Positions 24,070 through 32,150 of a DNA stretch of 39,441 nt are shown here, in pieces. The DNA is from Mycobacterium triplex. GTDB lineage: Bacteria > Actinomycetota > Actinomycetes > Mycobacteriales > Mycobacteriaceae. A program made the translations under genes and the position numbers. Where the stretch lies: positions 4,157,764 to 4,197,204 of the forward strand of contig NZ_HG964446.1 of assembly GCF_000689255.1 (NCBI RefSeq), in the 5' to 3' direction. The notes under the pieces were generated by a model. The model ran no database searches and was not told where the DNA came from. It saw nothing but the letters and a program-made list of their open reading frames with translations. Position 1 is the first letter of the stretch. Each line of letters begins with the position of its first letter.

Positions 24070-25788
24070 TCAGCCAGCTCCGGCGCCGCCCTCGGCAATC
24101 CGGCGCACGGCCCGCAGGAAGACGTCGATCTCCGCAAAGGTGTTGTAGAACGCGAACGACGGTCGCACCGTCGCCTCCAGACCGTAGCGTCGCAGGATCG
24201 GCTGTGCGCAGTGATGCCCGGCGCGCACCGCGATGCCCTCGGCGTTGAGGGCCTTGCCCACCTCGAGCGGTTCATGCCCGGCGAGCACGAACGACACCAC
24301 GCTGGCCTTCTCGGTTGCGGTGCCCACCAGCCGCACCCCGGGGATGTCCGCCAGCCGCGGAGTCGCGTAATCGAGCAGGGCGTGCTCGTGGGCTGCGATC
24401 CGCTCAATTCCGACGCGCTCCACATAGCGCAGCGCCTCGCCGAGACCGACCGCATCGGCGATGTTGCCGGTGCCCGCCTCGAACTTGTTCGGAAGGCCTT
24501 GGTACAACGAACGTTCCAGCGTCACATCGGCGATCATGTTGCCGCCGCCCTGCCACGGCGGCATCTCCGCCAACGCCTCTTCACTCCCGTACAGCACGCC
24601 GATCCCGGTGGGGCCGTAGATCTTGTGGCCGGAGAACGCGAAGAAGTCGGCTCCGAGTTCCGCGACGTCGATCGGCAGGTGCGGAATCGACTGTGCGCCG
24701 TCGATCAGCACTCGGGCCCCGTAGCGGTGGCCCAGCTCGACGATCTTCTCGACCGGCGTCACCGTGCCGAGTGCGTTCGAAACATGGGTCGCGGCAACCA
24801 GCTTCGTGCGAGGTCCGAGCAGGTCCTCGAATTCCGAGAGCAGCAGATTGCCGGCGTCGTCAACGGGGGCGACTTTCAGCACCGCTCCGGTCTGCTGCGA
24901 GAGCAGTTGCCACGGAACGATATTGGCGTGGTGTTCGAGGTGCGTGATGACGATCTCGTCGCCGGCACCCAGGTGCTTGCCACCCCACGCGTAGGCGACC
25001 AGGTTGATCGCTTCGGTGGTGCCGCGCACGAAGATGTTCTGCTCGGCCTTCTCCGCTCCGATGAACCGCCGCACGGTTTCGCGGGCTTCTTCGTAGGCGT
25101 CGGTTGCCCGGGCGGCCAGCTCGTGTGCAGCCCGGTGGATGTTGGAGTTCTCGTGGGCATAGAAGTACGAGAGCCGGTCGATCACGGCCTGCGGCTTCTG
25201 GGTGGTCGCCGCGTTGTCGAACCAGATCAGCGGCTTTCCGTTGACCGTCTCCTTCAGGATCGGGAAGTCCGCCCGCACCGCGTTGACGTCGAAGATCTCA
25301 TGGTCGTCGGCAAGCTGTGGGACCCGATTGGCGTCGGTAAGGAAGGAATAGTCGTGGTCGCCGCCGCCCGGCGCGTTCGGTACCGCCGCAACCGTGCCGG
25401 ACCAGCCCAGGTCGGGAACCGACGGCGCCTCCGGCAACCACCCGACCCCCGAAAACGGCGCCGAGCCGCGCGGGCCGACCGGGACGGTCGGCGCCGCTGT
25501 GGCCAGCACGCCGGGCACCGTCGGGACGATGCCCTGGCCGGGGACCGCGAACGCGCTGAGGTCACCGGGCGGCAGATAGGGGTCGGCGACGCTGCCGGCG
25601 GCCACCGTTGGCGTCGCCGTCGCATCCGGCACGCCGCCGCGCGGAGCGACCGGCGCCGCCTGCGGCGGGCTGTCGGGCCGCGGCCGGATGCTGGCCGCGT
25701 ACAGCTGCGTGGCCAGCGTCGCGAGTTCCGTGGCGCTGATGGGCAGCTCGCTTTCGGCGTCTACCGACCGGTACTCACTTGTACTCAT
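24070..25788 (-). CDS. Cysteine desulfurase, family 2A encapsulin cargo
   Basis: The 572-residue protein joins a long disordered N-terminus to a SufS-type PLP cysteine desulfurase. Residues 1 to about 165 are rich in Pro, Ala and Gly with short motifs such as PYLPPGDLSAFAVPGQG, the kind of extension that loads this enzyme into family 2A encapsulins. The catalytic domain has FDNAATTQKP, the PLP-binding Lys389 in FSGHKIYGPTG, and the persulfide-forming Cys527 in RAGHHCAQP. It removes sulfur from L-cysteine, giving alanine and enzyme-bound persulfide. Its start lies inside the shell gene (14-bp overlap), so the two should be co-translated. It is not in a suf operon, which argues against a general Fe-S assembly role. 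In related systems the compartment stores sulfur (known); whether it does here is inference. Confidence 0.92.
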   Translation of the reverse strand: MSTSEYRSVDAESELPISATELATLATQLYAASIRPRPDSPPQAAPVAPRGGVPDATATPTVAAGSVADPYLPPGDLSAFAVPGQGIVPTVPGVLATAAPTVPVGPRGSAPFSGVGWLPEAPSVPDLGWSGTVAAVPNAPGGGDHDYSFLTDANRVPQLADDHEIFDVNAVRADFPILKETVNGKPLIWFDNAATTQKPQAVIDRLSYFYAHENSNIHRAAHELAARATDAYEEARETVRRFIGAEKAEQNIFVRGTTEAINLVAYAWGGKHLGAGDEIVITHLEHHANIVPWQLLSQQTGAVLKVAPVDDAGNLLLSEFEDLLGPRTKLVAATHVSNALGTVTPVEKIVELGHRYGARVLIDGAQSIPHLPIDVAELGADFFAFSGHKIYGPTGIGVLYGSEEALAEMPPWQGGGNMIADVTLERSLYQGLPNKFEAGTGNIADAVGLGEALRYVERVGIERIAAHEHALLDYATPRLADIPGVRLVGTATEKASVVSFVLAGHEPLEVGKALNAEGIAVRAGHHCAQPILRRYGLEATVRPSFAFYNTFAEIDVFLRAVRRIAEGGAGAG

Positions 25789-26698
25789 GGAACTGGTCCA
25801 CAGCGACGTCGTCGAGCACGGCGAGCGCGTCGTCGGTGAGGACAGCCAGGGATGTATAGAGAGTGACCAGGTAGGTCGCGATCGCCGACTGATTGATGCC
25901 GGTGAACCGCACCGACAGCCCCGGGGCCTGCTCGCCGACGAGGCCCGGCTGGAACAGTCCCACCACGCCCTGACGTTCCTCGCCGGTGCGTACCAGGATG
26001 AACTTGGTCTTGCCGTCTTCGACCGGCACCTTGTCCGACGGGATCAACGGAATGCCCCGCCAGGTGATGAACTGCGCGCCGAACAGGCTCACGACTGGCG
26101 GCGGCACACCCCGGAAGGTGGCCTCCCGCCCGAACGCGGCGATACCCAGCGGGTGGGTCAGGAAGAAGCTCGGCGTCTTCCAGACCTTGGTGATCAGCGC
26201 GTCCAGGTCGTCGGGTGTCGGCGCACCGCCGAGTGTCCGGATCGTCTGCTCGGGAGTCGCCTGGGCCAGCAGGCCGTACTCCCGGCTGTTGACCAGCTCG
26301 AATTCCTGGCGCTCCTTGATGGTCTCGATGGTCAGCCGCAGCTGCTGGGCGACCTGGTCATGCGGGCTGGAGTACAGATCGGAGACGCGGGTGTGAATGT
26401 CGAGCAAGGTCGAAATCGTGCGCAGCGTGTACTCGCGCGGGCTGGTCTCGTAGTCGACGTAGGTCTCGGGCAGGGGCTCTTCGGTGCCGGCACCCTCTTC
26501 GGCCTTGATCGCGACCTGCTCGGGGTTGATCACCCGGTTCACCCGGTACAGACCCGCCTCCACCGGGACCCAGCTGAGCAGGTGCAGTAGCCACCGGGGC
26601 GTGATCGTCGAGAGCTGCGGGACGGTCTTGGTCGCGTTGGCGAGTTGCCGGGCCGCGAGATCGCCGAGTGCCTGGGACTCGTTTTGAACCGACGTCAT
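25775..26698 (-). CDS. Family 2A encapsulin shell protein (SrpI/MMP-I-like)
   Basis: This 307-residue protein has the HK97-fold shell-protein sequence of family 2A encapsulins, known in mycobacteria as the 35-kDa antigen or major membrane protein I. Recognisable parts are the N-terminal arm (LATRQLANATKTVPQ-like start), a YVDYETSPREYTLRTIST segment, the helix HDQVAQQLRLTIETIKERQE, and a C-terminal part with GEERQGVVGLFQPGL. The length is typical. The start has AAGGATC six bases upstream. It should self-assemble into a protein compartment enclosing the cysteine desulfurase encoded directly downstream. It is divergent from the cysteine biosynthesis genes; M. tuberculosis lacks this gene pair (recalled knowledge). 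Confidence 0.93.
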   Translation of the reverse strand: MTSVQNESQALGDLAARQLANATKTVPQLSTITPRWLLHLLSWVPVEAGLYRVNRVINPEQVAIKAEEGAGTEEPLPETYVDYETSPREYTLRTISTLLDIHTRVSDLYSSPHDQVAQQLRLTIETIKERQEFELVNSREYGLLAQATPEQTIRTLGGAPTPDDLDALITKVWKTPSFFLTHPLGIAAFGREATFRGVPPPVVSLFGAQFITWRGIPLIPSDKVPVEDGKTKFILVRTGEERQGVVGLFQPGLVGEQAPGLSVRFTGINQSAIATYLVTLYTSLAVLTDDALAVLDDVAVDQFHEYK

Positions 26699-26857
26699 CG
26701 TGATCCTTCCGTGCAGGGCCGAATTCTGCGGCGAGGTCGGGAAGACCCATGATCACTCACCATGAGCTAATCCGCGCGCTGAGCGTAGGCGGACCTCGGA
26801 GCTGCCGGACAGAGTTAGACCGGGCGTGAGCAGAAGTGCCAAAGGTAGCTGATGGCT

Positions 26858-26869
26858 TATAGTGGGGCT
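26858..26869 (+). promoter_or_regulatory. -10 element for leaderless poly-Cys transcript
   Basis: TATAGT is followed by six bases (GGGGCT) and then an ATG, the exact arrangement for transcription beginning on the A of the start codon. It is the best -10 hexamer in the 364-bp gap between the encapsulin start and the TQXA gene. No strong -35 is present. Confidence 0.65.
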
Positions 26870-26944
26870 ATGCAACAGGCCTTTCAGCTGCGCTTCGCTC
26901 CTTCGCGCTGCCTCGCCGTGTGCTGTTGTTGTTGCTGTTGTTGA
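26870..26944 (+). CDS. Leaderless poly-cysteine leader peptide (attenuator small ORF)
   Basis: The frame encodes 24 residues beginning MQQAFQLRF, with Cys at 14 and seven consecutive Cys codons (18-24; TGC/TGT mixture) immediately before TGA. No ribosome-binding site precedes the ATG, but a TATAGT hexamer sits at leaderless spacing. Leaderless poly-Cys small ORFs are established in mycobacteria as cysteine-responsive attenuators of sulfur operons; when charged Cys-tRNA is scarce the ribosome stalls and downstream expression rises. Downstream on the same strand are the TQXA gene, cysK and cysE, consistent with that control. The 118-nt stretch to the next start contains GC-rich dyads, but I cannot assign a definite terminator pair. 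Confidence 0.85.
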   Translation: MQQAFQLRFAPSRCLAVCCCCCCC

Positions 26945-27062
26945 TTTCCTGACGCCTTTCGACGCCGTAGAAATCCTCGCGCTGCCCGCAGGCGGGTTGG
27001 ACGACCACCCAGCCGGGGTCACAGATATGCGCGCTACCTACTTTCAGGAAGATCAACCACTC

Positions 27063-28352
27063 ATGACCGTGCTGTCCATGCCCAATCGCGCCATGGCGCG
27101 GGTGGCGACGCGCCGGCGCGTACTGGTGCGCCCGGCGACCCAGCTCCCCCACATGACGCGCTATCGCGGTGGCACGTACTCCCACACCATCGACCAGATC
27201 GCGTTTGCCGACGGCAGCACCGCGCGCACCGACCTGATCAGGTTGAACCCCAACCTGCAGGCCTACTCGCTGGATTTCACCGGCATCGCGCCCCATCACC
27301 CGTCGCGTTACCGGCTGGGAACCTGGTCTGCATTGCCGCACCTGCACACCCGCGGCTACGAAGCGCAGGTGGACTGGATCCTGCGGCACTCCTACCCGGT
27401 GCTGCCGACCGCCGAACTGAGCCGGCAGGTACGCCAGGCGGGTTACCCGCTGGGGCGGGCCAACATCGGCGAACACCAAGCGATTGCGGCGACCCAGGCC
27501 GCGATCTGGCATTTCACCAACGGACTGGACCTGCACACCCGGCCGCTGAACGTTCCCGTCGCCGTGCACCGGCAGCCGGGCGGCATCACCATGTTCGAAT
27601 TCGACGGCGAGCCGCAGCTGGGCGGCTACTCGGTGTGGACCGACGCCGAAGCCCCCACCACGCTGAAGCTGCAAAAGTCAGCCAACGGCGTTGTCTGGCA
27701 AGATATCTCGGGTTCGCAATTGACCGTGGCCGCCGGAAGTGGCCGCCACCAACGCACACTCGGTGTCGGCAGCACGGTGTCGGCCAGCAGCCACAGCGGC
27801 GGCGGACGCGGCTACCGCTATTACCGGCTGGTCGCGGCAACCGACGCCGACAACCCGACAATCGACTACGTTCGCTTCTGGCTCACCGGAAGCCGCCATT
27901 ACCGCAACGCCGACCGAATCGTGCACCTCTACAATTACCTACTCACCGGTGCAAACAAGGCCGCACCCGACACCGACGGCGCCCAACTGGTCGGTACGCA
28001 CGCGACAGCCGACTCCGAACTCGTAGGACCATTCCAAGTGGCAATCCCATTGACGCTCAACGTGACTGACGGACACACACTCGTCGACGCGGACGGCCGA
28101 ACCATCGGCGACCTGGTTGCGCCCGGCCGGGACTTTTACCTGCGTCCCGCACCGGGTACCCGCGCAACCACACTGACCGCGACAACACCGCATAACCTCA
28201 AGGGACGGGTCCTGACTGGAGTGGCGCTAGAGGAGGCGTCGCAACGATTTACACCGATTGCCCTGACCGTACCCACAGACGTGGCCGTCGAATTCGACAT
28301 CACCTGGCCGGCCGACGAGTCTTGTATCGATATCGTGGAGGAAGTTTCATGA
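27063..28352 (+). CDS. TQXA/thioester-domain-like protein lacking the thioester Cys
   Basis: The protein has 429 residues from the ATG at 27063, chosen for AGGAAG 11 bases upstream; in-frame starts at 27027 and 26862 exist, and the latter would run through the leader region. Residues 60-150 match the TQXA (Cys-Gln thioester) domain of Gram-positive surface adhesins: AYSLDF where the family has YCID, then WILRHSYP, and AIAATQAAIWHFTNG with Gln145. The Cys partner is Ser69, so no thioester can form. Residues about 170-280 look like a discoidin-type beta sandwich (LKLQKSANGVVWQDI, then YRYYRLVA). No signal peptide, membrane anchor or LPXTG motif is seen, so it may be cytoplasmic. It overlaps cysK by four bases (ATGA). 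Function unknown; the context points to cysteine metabolism or the encapsulin. Confidence 0.8.
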   Translation: MTVLSMPNRAMARVATRRRVLVRPATQLPHMTRYRGGTYSHTIDQIAFADGSTARTDLIRLNPNLQAYSLDFTGIAPHHPSRYRLGTWSALPHLHTRGYEAQVDWILRHSYPVLPTAELSRQVRQAGYPLGRANIGEHQAIAATQAAIWHFTNGLDLHTRPLNVPVAVHRQPGGITMFEFDGEPQLGGYSVWTDAEAPTTLKLQKSANGVVWQDISGSQLTVAAGSGRHQRTLGVGSTVSASSHSGGGRGYRYYRLVAATDADNPTIDYVRFWLTGSRHYRNADRIVHLYNYLLTGANKAAPDTDGAQLVGTHATADSELVGPFQVAIPLTLNVTDGHTLVDADGRTIGDLVAPGRDFYLRPAPGTRATTLTATTPHNLKGRVLTGVALEEASQRFTPIALTVPTDVAVEFDITWPADESCIDIVEEVS

Positions 28353-29281
28353 GCATCGCCGAGGACATCACCCAGCTCGTCGGGCGCACGCCGCTGGTCC
28401 GGCTGAACCGCGTCACCGACGGCGCGGGCGCGGACGTCGTCGCCAAACTGGAATCGTTCAACCCGGCGAACAGCGTGAAGGATCGCCTGGGCCTGGCGCT
28501 GATCGACGCCGCCGAGGAGGCCGGCCTGATCAAGCCCGACACCATCATCCTCGAGCCGACGAGTGGAAACACCGGCATCGCGCTGGCGATGGTGGCCGCG
28601 GCGCGCGGCTACAAGCTGGTGCTGACCATGCCGGAGACGATGAGTGTCGAGCGCCGCAAGGTGTTGCGCGCGTACGGCGCCGAGATCATCCTCACCCCCG
28701 GCGCCGACGGCATGCCGGGCGCGATCGCCAAGGCCGAGGAACTGGCCAAGACCGACCAGCGGTATTTCGTGCCTCAGCAGTTCGAGAACCCGGCCAACCC
28801 GGCGATTCACCGCAAGACCACCGCCGAAGAGGTCTGGCGCGACACCGACGGCAAGATCGACATCTTCGTGGCGGGGGTGGGCACCGGCGGCACCATCACC
28901 GGGGTCGCCGAGGTCATCAAGGAGCGCAAGCCGTCCGTGCAGTTCGTCGCGGTCGAGCCGGCCGCCTCGCCGGTGCTGTCCGGCGGTCAGAAGGGGCCGC
29001 ACCCGATTCAGGGCCTCGGCGCCGGATTCGTGCCGCCGGTCTACCGCGAGGACGTGGTCGACGAGGTCATCGGCGTCGGCAACGACGACTCGATCAACCT
29101 GGCCCGCCGGCTGGCCCGCGAAGAGGGGCTGCTGGTCGGCATCTCCTCGGGTGCGGCCGTGGTGGCCGCGCTGCAGGTGGCCCGCCGGCCCGAGAACGCC
29201 GGCAAGCTGATCGTCGTCGTCCTCCCCGACTTCGGCGAACGGTATCTGAGCACGCCGCTTTTCGCCGACGTGGCGGACTAG
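28349..29281 (+). CDS. cysK1: Cysteine synthase A (O-acetylserine sulfhydrylase)
   Basis: The 310-residue PLP enzyme makes L-cysteine from O-acetyl-L-serine and sulfide. Lys44 in NPANSVKDR is the PLP lysine, EPTSGNTG is the substrate-binding loop, GTGGTITG binds the PLP phosphate, and the C-terminus PDFGERYLSTPLF is the usual CysK ending. GTGGAGGAAG precedes the ATG at good spacing, and the ATG overlaps the TQXA stop codon. cysE follows two bases after the stop, so the pair that forms the cysteine synthase complex is co-expressed. It corresponds to Rv2334 of M. tuberculosis. Confidence 0.95.
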   Translation: MSIAEDITQLVGRTPLVRLNRVTDGAGADVVAKLESFNPANSVKDRLGLALIDAAEEAGLIKPDTIILEPTSGNTGIALAMVAAARGYKLVLTMPETMSVERRKVLRAYGAEIILTPGADGMPGAIAKAEELAKTDQRYFVPQQFENPANPAIHRKTTAEEVWRDTDGKIDIFVAGVGTGGTITGVAEVIKERKPSVQFVAVEPAASPVLSGGQKGPHPIQGLGAGFVPPVYREDVVDEVIGVGNDDSINLARRLAREEGLLVGISSGAAVVAALQVARRPENAGKLIVVVLPDFGERYLSTPLFADVAD

Positions 29282-29283
29282 CC

Positions 29284-29970
29284 ATGTTCGAGACCATGCG
29301 GCGAGACATCCGGGCGGCCAAGGAGCGAGATCCCGCCCGGCCCACCACGCTGCAGGTCATCTTCGCCTACCCCGGCGTGCACGCCATCTGGGGCCACCGG
29401 ATCAGCCACCTGCTGTGGAACCGCGGTGCCCGGCTGGCCGCGCGGGTACTGGCGGAATTCACCCGCATCCTGACCGGCGTCGAGATCCACCCCGGCGCGG
29501 TTCTCGGTTCCGGGCTGTTCATCGACCACGCCACCGGCATCGTGATCGGAGAAACCGCCGAGGTCGGCGACGACGTCACGATCTACCACGGCGTCACGCT
29601 CGGCGGCACCGGCGTCGATACCGGTAAGCGCCACCCCACGATCGGTGACCGGGTGATCATCGGCGCCGGCGCCAAGGTCCTCGGCCCGATCAAAATCGGC
29701 GCCGACAGCCGGATCGGCGCCAACGCCGTCGTCGTCAAAGAGGTACCGACCAGCTCCGTCGTCGTCGGTGTTCCCGGGCAGGTCGTCACCCGTCTCGCCC
29801 GCGGCAACGAGGACGACGCGCTGATGCCCGATCTGGTCGGCGTCAGCCTGCAGTCCCTGCTCACCCGGGTGGCCAGGCTCGAGGGACTGACTGGTGACGA
29901 CACCGAGAACGGCCGCGTGATCCGGCCGCCCGAGGCCGGGGTCTGGCACGGCGAGGACTTCTCCATCTGA
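29284..29970 (+). CDS. cysE: Serine O-acetyltransferase
   Basis: The 228-residue hexapeptide-repeat acetyltransferase converts L-serine and acetyl-CoA to O-acetylserine, the committed step of cysteine synthesis. The left-handed beta-helix part shows the repeats (IHPGAVLG, FIDHATGIVIGETAEVGDDV, TIYHGVTLGGTG, KRHPTIGDRVIIGAGAKVLG). Catalytic His candidates lie in DHATG and YHGVT. The chain ends WHGEDFSI; a terminal Ile is the residue that inserts into the CysK active site in cysteine synthase complexes. It corresponds to Rv2335. Feedback inhibition by cysteine is a family property. Confidence 0.95.
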   Translation: MFETMRRDIRAAKERDPARPTTLQVIFAYPGVHAIWGHRISHLLWNRGARLAARVLAEFTRILTGVEIHPGAVLGSGLFIDHATGIVIGETAEVGDDVTIYHGVTLGGTGVDTGKRHPTIGDRVIIGAGAKVLGPIKIGADSRIGANAVVVKEVPTSSVVVGVPGQVVTRLARGNEDDALMPDLVGVSLQSLLTRVARLEGLTGDDTENGRVIRPPEAGVWHGEDFSI

Positions 29971-30051
29971 CGTCGCCTTTGGTTGCTCTTCAAGATACGT
30001 TTACCGCGATCAGCGCTACCGTGACTTGACGTACGACGACGGAGGTTGCCG

Positions 30052-31698
30052 ATGAGCGACGGCCACGTGCCCCGGATTCCGATAGCGATGTCCTCCCCGA
30101 GTCTCAACCGTGGCGTCGGCTTCACTCACGAACAGCGACAGCGGCTCGGGCTGACCGGCCGGCTGCCGTCGGCGGTGCTCACGCTGGAGCAGCAAGCCGA
30201 CCGGGTGTGGCATCAATTGCAAAGCATGTCAACAGATCTCGGCCGAAACCTGCTCCTCGAGCAGCTACACTATCGCCACGAACTGCTGTACTACAAGGTG
30301 CTCGAAGACCACCTGCCCGAGCTGATGCCGGTGGTCTACACGCCCACGGTCGGCGAGGCCATTCAACGCTTCTCCGACGAATACCGCGGCCAGCGCGGCC
30401 TGTTCCTGAGCATCGACGAACCCGATGACATCGCGGACGCCTTCCAGACGTTCGGGCTGGGACCCGACGACGTCGACCTGATCGTGTGCACCGACGCCGA
30501 GGCCATCCTCGGGATCGGCGACTGGGGTGTGGGTGGCATTCAAATCGCGGTGGGCAAGCTGGCGCTCTACACCGCCGGGGGCGGTATCGATCCGCGCCGC
30601 TGCATCGCGGTGTCGCTCGACGTCGGCACGAATAACGAACAGCTGCTGCAGGATCCGTTCTATCTGGGCAACCGCCACGCACGACGCGAGGGTGCCGAAT
30701 ACGACGACTTCATCAAGCGCTACATCGAAACCGCCAACCGGTTGTTCCCCAACGCCATACTGCATTTCGAGGACTTCGGGCCGATCAACGCGCGAAAGAT
30801 TCTCACGACCTACGGCGACGACTACTGCGTGTTCAACGACGACGTACAGGGCACCGGCGCCGTCGTGGTGGCCGCCGTGCACGGCGGAGCGCGGCTGACC
30901 GGCGTGCCGCTGCGCGACCAGAAGACGATCGTCTTCGGCGCCGGCACTGCCGGGATCGGTGTGGCCGATCAGCTCCGCGACGCGATGGTGGACGACGGTG
31001 CCACCCCGGACGAGGCCACCTCCGCGATCTGGGCGATCGACAAGCAGGGCTTGCTGTTCAACGACATGGACGACCTGCGCGACTTCCAGGTGCCCTACGC
31101 CAAGGACCGCCGACAGCTGGGCGTGGCGGCCGGCGAACGGGTGGGGCTGGTCGACGCCATCAAGTTGGCCTCTCCCACACTGCTGCTGGGCTGCTCAACC
31201 GTTTTCGGCGCTTTCACCCGCGAGGTCGTGGAGGCGATGACCGCGTCCTGCGAACGGCCGATGATCTTCCCGCTGTCCAACCCGACCTCACGCATGGAGG
31301 CCATGCCGGCCGACGTGCTGGCCTGGTCGAACGGCCGAGCGCTGGTCGCAACCGGAACCCCGGTCGCCCCAACGGAATACAATGGCGTCACCCACACCAT
31401 CGGCCAGGCCAACAACGTGCTGGTGTTCCCCGGGCTCGGGCTGGGCATCATCGTCGCCGGCGCCCGGCGGCTGACCCGGGCCATGTTGCACGCGGCCGCC
31501 AAAGCCATTGCGGGACAGGCCAGCCCCACCAATCCCGGTGACTCGCTGTTGCCGGATGTGCAGAACCTGTGCGCCGTCTCGTGCGCGGTCGCCGAGGCCG
31601 TTTATCGCGCCGCCGTCGACGACGGGGTGGCCACCCGAAAACACGACGACCCTCGGCAAGTCGCCCTCGACACGATGTGGCGCCCCGAATACGACTAG
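30052..31698 (+). CDS. mez: NAD(P)-dependent malic enzyme
   Basis: The 548-residue protein decarboxylates malate to pyruvate with reduction of NAD(P), linking the TCA cycle to pyruvate. The N-terminal domain has YTPTVGEAIQRFS, the divalent metal region contains FEDFGPINARKIL and NDDVQGTGAV, the Rossmann domain has VFGAGTAGIGVADQL, and the C-terminal part has FPLSNPTSRMEAMPADVL. The ATG at 30052 has GGAGG six bases upstream; a TTG two codons earlier is not needed. Length and sequence fit Rv2332 of M. tuberculosis. There mez precedes cysK1-cysE, whereas here it follows them. arr follows after 15 bp, so the two are probably co-transcribed. Confidence 0.95.
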   Translation: MSDGHVPRIPIAMSSPSLNRGVGFTHEQRQRLGLTGRLPSAVLTLEQQADRVWHQLQSMSTDLGRNLLLEQLHYRHELLYYKVLEDHLPELMPVVYTPTVGEAIQRFSDEYRGQRGLFLSIDEPDDIADAFQTFGLGPDDVDLIVCTDAEAILGIGDWGVGGIQIAVGKLALYTAGGGIDPRRCIAVSLDVGTNNEQLLQDPFYLGNRHARREGAEYDDFIKRYIETANRLFPNAILHFEDFGPINARKILTTYGDDYCVFNDDVQGTGAVVVAAVHGGARLTGVPLRDQKTIVFGAGTAGIGVADQLRDAMVDDGATPDEATSAIWAIDKQGLLFNDMDDLRDFQVPYAKDRRQLGVAAGERVGLVDAIKLASPTLLLGCSTVFGAFTREVVEAMTASCERPMIFPLSNPTSRMEAMPADVLAWSNGRALVATGTPVAPTEYNGVTHTIGQANNVLVFPGLGLGIIVAGARRLTRAMLHAAAKAIAGQASPTNPGDSLLPDVQNLCAVSCAVAEAVYRAAVDDGVATRKHDDPRQVALDTMWRPEYD

Positions 31699-31713
31699 AC
31701 GCGAGGACTTTTC

Positions 31714-32142
31714 GTGACGAGCGGGCCGAAACCTTTTGAAGTGCACGAGTCGGGTGCGTTTTTGCACGGCACCAAGGTCGACCTTGCCGCCGGCGATTTC
31801 CTGGTGCCCGGGCACCGGTCGAACTACGGCAGCGGACGCCTGGCGAACCACGTCTATGTGACGCGGACGTTGGATGCCGCGGTGTGGGGCGCCGAGCTGG
31901 CCAAGGGAGAAGGCCGCGGCCGCATCTACATCGTGGAACCGGAAGGCGAGCTGGAGGACGACCCGAACGTGACCGACAAGAAGTTCCCCGGAAACCCGAC
32001 TCGGTCCTACCGCACCCGGCAACCCGTGAAAATCGTTGGCGAGATTACGGATTGGGTGGGGCACTCGCCCGACCAGCTTCAGGCCATGCGCGACGGCTTG
32101 GCCGACCTCGAGCGGCGAGGACTAGCCGTCATCTACGACTAG
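31714..32142 (+). CDS. arr: Rifampin ADP-ribosyltransferase
   Basis: The 142-residue enzyme transfers ADP-ribose from NAD to a hydroxyl of rifamycins, inactivating them. The sequence closely follows mycobacterial Arr: PKPFEVHESGAFLHGTK, NHVYVTRTLDAAVWGAEL, IYIVEPEGELEDDPNVTDKK and a C-terminus LERRGLAVIYD. The residues matching the catalytic set His19/Tyr49/Asp84 of M. smegmatis Arr are His18, Tyr48 and Asp83. It starts at GTG with AGGA about seven bases upstream and lies 15 bp after mez on the same strand. It is convergent with the DUF3349 gene. Intact length and conserved catalytic residues suggest activity. Confidence 0.95.
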   Translation: MTSGPKPFEVHESGAFLHGTKVDLAAGDFLVPGHRSNYGSGRLANHVYVTRTLDAAVWGAELAKGEGRGRIYIVEPEGELEDDPNVTDKKFPGNPTRSYRTRQPVKIVGEITDWVGHSPDQLQAMRDGLADLERRGLAVIYD

Positions 32143-32150
32143 GGCCGCAT

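Noticed and set aside
23953..25839. Long plus-strand open frame (628 codons) opposite the cysteine desulfurase
   Set aside because: It starts inside the tandem repeat and has Arg/Asp/Val-rich shadow composition; the minus strand carries conserved catalytic motifs.
26985..26996. CCCGC/GCGGG dyad after the poly-Cys ORF as an attenuator terminator
   Set aside because: The two-base loop is too small and no alternative antiterminator pairing could be laid out with confidence by eye.
26862..27062. N-terminal extension of the TQXA protein to the ATG at 26862
   Set aside because: It would place the start inside the -10 region and read through the poly-Cys leader in another frame; AGGAAG supports the ATG at 27063.
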